In this document: positions 15,601 to 19,784 of the stretch, one piece after another
How the letters are laid out: the number at the start of each line of letters is the position of its first letter
Numbering within the stretch: position 1 is the first letter of the stretch
NCBI GenBank assembly: GCA_020433835.1
Contig: JAGRBY010000061.1
Coordinates: 1-19,784, forward strand
Origin: Anaerolineae bacterium
Lineage (GTDB): Bacteria > Chloroflexota > Anaerolineae > 4572-78 > J111
Length of the DNA stretch: 19,784 nt
Direction: 5' to 3'
The notes under the pieces: model-generated
Seen by the model: the letters and a program-made list of their open reading frames with translations, nothing else
Told to the model about the DNA's origin: nothing
Databases searched by the model: none
Position numbers and translations under genes: made by a program

Positions 15601-16374
15601 GACACGCGCTCAGAGATGGCGGTGCCGATGATTGTAGGTGACCAGTTGTTGGGAGTGTTTGATGTTCAAGCAGATGAAGTCGATCGCTTTACTGAGGATG
15701 ACCGACAGATCATAACTACACTAGCTGCCCAGGTGGCCGTTGCTCTGGAAAACGTACGTCTCTTTGCCCAAGTTGAACGTGCTCTAGCCGATGTAAAAAT
15801 TGTCCAGCAGCAATATATCCAGCAAGCCTGGGATCAGGCTAGTCAGACCCAGAAACGAACTTATCGCTATGAACGATCTGGTTTTGCTCCACTGGCAGAG
15901 GAAATTAGACAAAAGGCTAAAAATTTGGCGCGTCAGAAAAAAGAACCGGTGCTGGTTACGCTTGACCCAGATATAGAGGGGATCGGTCAAAAATCTGTAG
16001 TCGCTCCGGTTAGCTTGAGTGGGGCGACCATTGGTTCGTTGCAATTACATCTCGCTGAGGGACAGAATGAAGACCAAGCTTTGGACGAAGATGATCTGGC
16101 TTTATTAGAAGTCATTTTGGAGCAGGTAGCCCAAACTGCCGAAAATCTGCGACTTTTTGATGAAACCCGCCAGCGAGCCGATTACGAACGCCTGGTTGGA
16201 AAAATTACGCAAAAGGTTCGACAGTCGCCCAGCTTGGAGATGCTAGCTCAGACGGCGGCTGAAGCACTCAGTGAGGTGTTGGATGTCCCTATTGGGCTGG
16301 TGAGTTTGAATGTGACATCACCGCAGGGAACAGAGAAGGTGGGAACTAATGGTCAGACCAAAAACGCTAAATAG
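12691..16374 (+). CDS. Large soluble multi-PAS/GAF sensor protein without output domain
   Basis: The 1227-residue cytoplasmic protein is built as follows: an N-terminal helical domain (1-120) like that of the 6471 product; PAS1 (about 130-252); PAS2 (259-384); PAS3 (408-533); GAF1 (about 545-712); PAS4 (727-850); GAF2 (about 862-1025); a degenerate GAF module (1030-1160); and the cluster's C-terminal tail (1165-1207). PAS2, PAS3 and PAS4 are near-copies (YYKLLNIPIT and a terminal NQDITE in each). The PAS domains are of the PAS_3 type with no LOV cysteine; their ligands are unknown. Both GAFs carry YHAHxY and LLPDTRSEMAVP. No H box, ATPase, GGDEF or HTH is present. AAGGAG at 12676-12681 supports ATG 12691; the 8-nt overlap with the MHYT gene indicates coupled translation. 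The GAF1-coding stretch is noticeably more GC-rich than the rest. Confidence 0.9.
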   Translation: MDKIAATIRSQYDSLIEAYNQHWQALSDAVLLPNQASVEMVSQMMKHLADTTAVDDDSEFAQRWVADALAEGITPATLQINLTALEQTLMPLATTVETATVLWQVFTRMRTEAIAQTAKQSSVSIDERLDEVLSIARAAYWEFDIATQTFTFNDQFYSLFHTSAAQEGGYHMPVQTFVEKFVYPEDIPLVATTFQGVIETTAPNFLYERDFRVIHSNAEQRIHLARFRAKKDEQGQIVKIVGATQDITEQKWAEKQLRENEARLVEATSIAKLYYWEFDRITQIFTFSPKYYKLLNIPITEETDFTMPLAEYFQKYVPPESAKSVGQEIERVLASSESDYSQEIESQNVTTDGRVIPIMIRFRIIRGEDGIPIKTIGVNQDITEQKAVEAQLQKQYQQMQETLEVLQENEARLSQATSFAKLYEWELDFATQTFTFSPEYYKLLNIPITDKTDFKMSIEEYAQKYVPPGSGEVVSQEIERVLASSESDYSRKIESENMTTDGRIVPIMVRFRLTRDKDGNPIKTIGANQDITEYKAVEAELRKRALELAAVSEISTQIGQISDPAEMLQQVADLTKERFGLYHAHIYVLDEAGETLNLIAGAGEAGRTMVAEGWSIPFEHQSSLVALTARKRSGTIANDVQGNPDFLPNPLLPDTRSEMAVPILAGEKLLGVLDVQGDVVDRFMEQDIQIETTLASQVAIALQNARQYQQTQEALEELRRSEEVLRENEARLSQATAAAKLYEWELDFATQTFTFSPEYYKLLNIPITDETDFKMSVEDYAQKYVKNPEVVGREVERVLASTESNYSQEIEDYNVTTDGRLIPIMVRFRVVRDKEGNPIRTVGANQDITEQKRVQEILAKQADDLQKVAEISTRIATTHNEARLLQEVVDLTKDRIGLYHAHLYLLDERGETLILTAGAGEVGQAMVAEGRTISFNHPRSIVALTARTGKGIIVNNVHENPDFLPHPLLPDTRSEMAVPMIVGDQLLGVFDVQADEVDRFTEDDRQIITTLAAQVAVALENVRLFAQVERALADVKIVQQQYIQQAWDQASQTQKRTYRYERSGFAPLAEEIRQKAKNLARQKKEPVLVTLDPDIEGIGQKSVVAPVSLSGATIGSLQLHLAEGQNEDQALDEDDLALLEVILEQVAQTAENLRLFDETRQRADYERLVGKITQKVRQSPSLEMLAQTAAEALSEVLDVPIGLVSLNVTSPQGTEKVGTNGQTKNAK
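13465..13842 (+). repeat. PAS2-coding repeat unit 1 of 3
   Basis: This unit runs from ENEARL to DITE. It is the most diverged of the three PAS_3 copies in the 12691 gene, for example YYWEFDRITQIF against YEWELDFATQTF in the other two. Confidence 0.8.
13912..14289 (+). repeat. PAS3-coding repeat unit 2 of 3
   Basis: This unit is the closest relative of the unit at 14869-15240, at about 80% amino-acid identity by eye. Long DNA matches are visible, for example ATGGGAGCTTGATTTTGCCA in both, which suggests a fairly recent duplication or gene conversion. Confidence 0.8.
14869..15240 (+). repeat. PAS4-coding repeat unit 3 of 3
   Basis: This copy is two residues shorter than units 1 and 2 because of a deletion after AQKYV (KNPE replaces PPGSGE). 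It follows a GAF domain, so the duplicated block was probably PAS plus GAF. Confidence 0.8.
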
Positions 16375-16561
16375 TAAGGGAGTACACCCTGAATAAGATT
16401 TGAAAGCAGATGAATTGTTTGTGATCGTTTTTAAATATGTGACGGATCGAAATAACAAAGTTTATTGTTGGTACTGCATTAGCTCTATCTTCGGGAAGGA
16501 AAAACTCTTGAACTCAAGACAACTTTTTAACTTTATCTCTTGTCGAAGAGACCCAGTAAGA
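16375..16561. other. Intergenic region, 187 nt
   Basis: This region separates the sensor operon from the lipoprotein gene. It contains a short weak inverted repeat AGGG/CCCT (16377-16390) with little terminator character. A TTG at 16508 in frame with the next gene has a strong GGGAAGGA at 16493-16500 and is an alternative start. No clear promoter was seen. Confidence 0.4.
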
Positions 16562-18073
16562 ATGACACCACTTAATCGAAGTGTCTCCTTGCTAAGCATT
16601 TTATTGATTATTACTCTCTCACTGGCCGCTTGTACAGGGGTGGCGGCCAGTTCCACTTCCAAATCTACTGAAGTGGTTGATGCTCCAGGTGCCTCACAAG
16701 CTCCCGCTGGTACAAGCTTCCTGGCCGAGGCGGCCAAACCCTATCAAGGGATTGTTCTTCACGGTATCACTGAGAATACCTCAGCCTCAAACTACGTTAA
16801 AGATGTATTAGCCCCAGCTTTTGAAGAGGAAACCGGTATTAAGGTTGAGGTGGAGACAGTTCCCTGGGCTGATATGTATAGCAAATCTATTGAGGATATG
16901 GAAGCAAACTCGGGTATCTATGACTTTGTCTATATCGAACAGGATATTATCTATACTTTCCTGGAGCAGGATTTCCTGGTCAACCTGACTCAAATGTTGC
17001 AGGATAATCCCGAGCTGGCCTCACCCGACTTTAAGCCGATTGATTTTACCACTTTTATCGAGGAGTTCAAGGACCCCGCTACGGGTGATCTCTACGGGGT
17101 GCCCATGGAGTCCTTTTTGAAGGTCTATGTCTACCGTCAGGACCTGTTTGAGGATCCGGCCATTCAGGAAGCCTTTGCCGCCAAATATGGTTATCCATTA
17201 GGTCCGGCGGTGACGTTTGACCAATACCGCGACATTGCCGCCTTCTTTACCCAGTACGGTCAGGATAATGACCTGGAATTATGGGGCAGCACAGTTCAAG
17301 CGGTTAATGACCATCCTGCTTCCTTCTATGAATTCTTTGAGACAATTGCGCCCAGTTTTGGAGTCTACAACTGGGGTATTAATCTGGATAACTACAAAGC
17401 TACCGTGGATAATGGCGGTCAGTTAAATAGCGAACAAGCCAAAGCCGCGCTTACCTTTTGGCTGGATATGCTTCAGTATGCACCTCCAGAGTCTACTGCC
17501 AGCACATGGGATGAGGTGGCTGAGACCTTTGCTGCCGGCCGGGCAGCTCAGGGGTGGATTTATGGGGAGAATGTGGCCTGGATTGGCACAGACTCAACCC
17601 GCTCTGAGATGGTGGGTAAAGTGGGTGTGGCTCTGCCACCCACAACGCAGGGGGTTATCCGAGAGGCCAACGTTGGTAAAGGCTACATTGGCTACTACGA
17701 TGGTGGCGCTTTTGGTATCCCTCACTCTTCCAAGCACAAAGAGGCTGCTTTACTCTGGCTGCAATATATCGGCCAAGCTGACGTCCAACCAGAGTGGGCA
17801 GCCGCCAGTGCTCGCGTCGTTCAGCTTGCCACCTTCGATGACCCGATAGTGCAGGAAGAGGATAAAAAGGTCGGCGGCTACTTCTCTCTGATGAAAAAGG
17901 AAGGTCGTCTCTTTAAAGGCGCGCCGCCTTTCCCTTTTCATCCCCAGATTCGTGATCTCATTGCCCCTTACCTTTACCAGGCTATTGACGGCAAATTGAC
18001 TCCAGGAGAAGCTCTGGATCAAGCAGCAATGGCCGTTGATGAAGAATTGATTGAGTTAGGCTACGGGAAGTAA
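16562..18073 (+). CDS. Extracellular solute-binding lipoprotein (ABC family 1, sugar type)
   Basis: From ATG 16562 the protein has 503 residues. A lipoprotein signal peptide (residues 1-23) ends in the lipobox LAAC with C24 as the lipidated residue. The mature protein has the family 1 solute-binding architecture: an N-terminal strand and helix leading to [20 protein letters not shown], a [11 protein letters not shown] segment, a DLYGVPMES hinge region, [11 protein letters not shown], and later an [15 protein letters not shown] segment near the C-terminus. Such proteins capture sugars or other small solutes outside the membrane for ABC importers, but no permease or ATPase gene follows. The next gene is a membrane receptor, so the protein may present a ligand to that receptor. 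TTG 16508 has the better Shine-Dalgarno site and would add 18 residues to the N-terminus; ATG gives a standard signal peptide. The exact substrate is unknown. Confidence 0.88.
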   Translation: MTPLNRSVSLLSILLIITLSLAACTGVAASSTSKSTEVVDAPGASQAPAGTSFLAEAAKPYQGIVLHGITENTSASNYVKDVLAPAFEEETGIKVEVETVPWADMYSKSIEDMEANSGIYDFVYIEQDIIYTFLEQDFLVNLTQMLQDNPELASPDFKPIDFTTFIEEFKDPATGDLYGVPMESFLKVYVYRQDLFEDPAIQEAFAAKYGYPLGPAVTFDQYRDIAAFFTQYGQDNDLELWGSTVQAVNDHPASFYEFFETIAPSFGVYNWGINLDNYKATVDNGGQLNSEQAKAALTFWLDMLQYAPPESTASTWDEVAETFAAGRAAQGWIYGENVAWIGTDSTRSEMVGKVGVALPPTTQGVIREANVGKGYIGYYDGGAFGIPHSSKHKEAALLWLQYIGQADVQPEWAAASARVVQLATFDDPIVQEEDKKVGGYFSLMKKEGRLFKGAPPFPFHPQIRDLIAPYLYQAIDGKLTPGEALDQAAMAVDEELIELGYGK

Positions 18074-18218
18074 CAGGGTGTTTTCTTACGAGTTTGAGTT
18101 GTAAAAGTAGCAATAAATTGGGAGTTTGGAAAATCAGGGGCCGGATCATACCTTGTCCAACCTTCGAGCTTTCGGCTCTCTAACTTTAGTTTGGGTAAAT
18201 AACCTATGAGAAATTACT
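18074..18218. other. Intergenic region, 145 nt
   Basis: A short hairpin GAGC-TTTCG-GCTC lies at 18166-18178 and is followed by a weak T-containing tail. It could be a weak terminator for the lipoprotein gene, but the 4-bp stem makes this doubtful. No clear promoter was seen. Confidence 0.3.
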
Positions 18219-19784
18219 ATGGCTGATATGAACTATCCTGTCTCTAGTGACAAGACCAAGTTAAGTCTTTCCAAGTTATTAGATCGCCTATCTGAAGTTA
18301 GCGGGTTCAATAATCTAAAAATCGGCAGCAAATTGATGGTTGGGTTTAGTATTTTGGTCCTGATAACACTTTTGGTGGTTGGCCTTATATTTATCGCCGG
18401 CCGGGCGGCAACCAGAATTATTAACATCGTCACCGAGGTTCGGGCTCCATCTGAACTTGCTCTGGCTAGGGCTCAATCCAGTTTGCTTAGAATGCAGGCC
18501 AGTGTACGGGGCTACCTGGTTTTGAGCGACGTACAGAATATTGACGACTATAACAAGGCTAAAGAAGCTTTTGAGATTAACCTGGCTAAACTGGAAACTC
18601 TCTCAGTTAATTGGACCGATGATGATGCGCATCGTCTTAAAGAGTTAAAAGATATTTACGAAGTTTGGGTACCTATTCCCAAACGATTATTTGAGTTACA
18701 TGATAACCCCTCGGAGAACCAACCGGCACTACGGATGGAGAGCCTGGAATTCGAGCCCCTTAGAGCAGATCTTATTGATGAGATTAATTTGTTGGTGGAG
18801 CTTCAACGGCAACAGGAATCCTCAACGCAGAACGATGAACTGTTAGCCAACATGGCTGATTTTCAGCTCTCTCTCCTGGCTATGGCAAGCGCTCTTCGGG
18901 CCTATGTTCTAACTGGTGATTTAACCTTTAAATTTGAATATTCCGAACATTTAGATACCAACAGTTCGGTTTGGCAAAATCTGCAGTCCCAAAAAGGTCT
19001 GTTGACCGACAATCAGCAACCCCTGATTGATAGCATAGCCCAGACTCGCCAGCAATTATTAGCGTTGGCACCGCAAATAGTTGAAATAATAGAAGGTGAA
19101 CGTGTTTACGAAGATTTATATTTGTTCAAGACTGAGGTCTCGCCCCAAGCTGAACACATGTTACAATTGCTGGATATGATGACCACGGACCAAGGGACGC
19201 TACTCCAGGCTGACCTGGATAGAGGGCGGCAAAGTTTGACCAATGTGCAAATCCAGACCCTGGCGAGTGGTGTTGTGGCTTTAATTTTAGGGTTAAGCAT
19301 GGGGCTTATATTTAAAGAGAGCATCACTGGTCCGATTCGACGTTTAACGAGTGTAGCTGAACAATTTGCTGTCGGCCACCTGACAGTGCAGGCCCCGGTA
19401 GAATCAGGCGATGAGATTGGTCAGTTAGCTCATACTTTCAATGTTATGTCGAACAAGTTGGGTGAAACTGTAGTTAACTTGGAAAAACGTGGTGAACAAA
19501 TTGAGACCTTGGTAACAGTAAGCCAGCATTTAACCAGTATATTGGATTTGAACGAGCTGGTCCAGCAGGTTGTTACCGTCATTAAAGAGAATTTTAACTA
19601 TTATCACGTTCACATCTACCTGCTGGATCAACAGGAAAAGACTCTAATCATGACTGCAGGTTATGGTCAGGCTGGGGCCGAGATGAGAGCCAGAGGTCAC
19701 AGTATTCAACTGGACACTCCGACCAGCTTGGTGGCTCGGGCGGCCCGGAACGGTAAAGTGGTTCGGGTGGACAACGTACGCGAA
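18219..19784 (+). CDS. Membrane receptor: helical (CHASE3-like) sensor-HAMP-GAF, truncated by window end
   Basis: The frame is open from ATG 18219 to the last base, giving 522 visible residues. TM1 is at about 39-60, followed by a long all-helical extracellular region (61-340), TM2 at about 345-366, a HAMP domain at 367-420 (GPIRRLTSVA, DEIGQLAHTFN) and the first part of a GAF domain from about 435 (YYHVHIY, SLVARAARNGKVVRVDNVRE). The sensor has two similar halves: one centred on VRGYLVLSD (96-104), the other on LRAYVLTGD (226-234). Both resemble the CHASE3 RGYLLTGD motif, so a tandem CHASE3 or helical bimodular sensor is likely. The GAF is of the same subtype as in the Cache and MHYT proteins. 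The start has only a weak GAG upstream, and the second ATG at 18228 is an alternative. What follows the GAF, possibly a kinase, is outside the window. Confidence 0.85.
   Translation, partial: MADMNYPVSSDKTKLSLSKLLDRLSEVSGFNNLKIGSKLMVGFSILVLITLLVVGLIFIAGRAATRIINIVTEVRAPSELALARAQSSLLRMQASVRGYLVLSDVQNIDDYNKAKEAFEINLAKLETLSVNWTDDDAHRLKELKDIYEVWVPIPKRLFELHDNPSENQPALRMESLEFEPLRADLIDEINLLVELQRQQESSTQNDELLANMADFQLSLLAMASALRAYVLTGDLTFKFEYSEHLDTNSSVWQNLQSQKGLLTDNQQPLIDSIAQTRQQLLALAPQIVEIIEGERVYEDLYLFKTEVSPQAEHMLQLLDMMTTDQGTLLQADLDRGRQSLTNVQIQTLASGVVALILGLSMGLIFKESITGPIRRLTSVAEQFAVGHLTVQAPVESGDEIGQLAHTFNVMSNKLGETVVNLEKRGEQIETLVTVSQHLTSILDLNELVQQVVTVIKENFNYYHVHIYLLDQQEKTLIMTAGYGQAGAEMRARGHSIQLDTPTSLVARAARNGKVVRVDNVRE

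Noticed and set aside
16400..16561. N-terminal extension of the solute-binding protein from TTG 16400
   Set aside because: It would place 54 residues before a standard lipoprotein signal peptide. ATG 16562 fits the lipobox; only TTG 16508 is kept as an alternative.
17478..17849. 123-codon forward ORF in another frame of the lipoprotein gene
   Set aside because: It lies wholly inside a well-supported gene and its translation has no recognisable domain.

Overview
The window looks like a chromosomal segment of a Chloroflexota bacterium (Anaerolineae-like). This is inferred from protein style, not from a marker gene: very GAF-rich sensory proteins, a baseplate-J-like protein next to ruvX, moderate GC (about 45% in sampled lines) and weak Shine-Dalgarno sites. 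Almost every gene is on the + strand. No tRNA, rRNA, CRISPR array, transposase or integrase was seen.

Layout. (1) Positions 1-1331: the 3' part of a baseplate-J-like protein gene, followed after 2 nt by a RuvX/YqgF nuclease gene. (2) 1572-1991: a stand-alone RsbW-type ATP-binding protein. (3) 1992-2360: a 369-nt leader region with a possible promoter, a 31-codon ORF with a ribosome binding site and a strong terminator-like hairpin that ends about 20 nt before the next start codon. (4) 2361-5713: a soluble REC-GAF-GAF-GAF-histidine kinase and a NarL-type response regulator, an evident cognate pair. (5) 5961-16374: a likely five-gene operon with a receiver-only protein, a LOV-GAF-PAS protein with an intact blue-light photocycle site, a dCache-HAMP-GAF membrane protein, a 7-TM MHYT-GAF membrane protein and a 1227-residue PAS/GAF protein. 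(6) 16562-18073: a solute-binding lipoprotein with no permease beside it. (7) 18219 to the window end: another membrane receptor (helical sensor-HAMP-GAF), cut by the edge.

The most interesting point is region 5. Four consecutive large input proteins, covering light, an extracellular ligand, a possible gas or redox signal and further PAS signals, have no kinase, cyclase, phosphatase, MCP or DNA-binding domain. All four end in the same C-terminal segment of about 45 residues, which resembles the first helix and strand of a GAF domain. Three of them also share a degenerate GAF module before it, and the first and fourth share an N-terminal helical domain. I infer a multi-subunit sensor array whose subunits associate with each other or with a kinase, possibly the 2361 kinase or the truncated last gene. 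The receiver-only protein at the head of the operon would be a natural phosphorylation target or shuttle. The array and its partner are inference; the domain architecture and the missing output domains are read directly from the translations.
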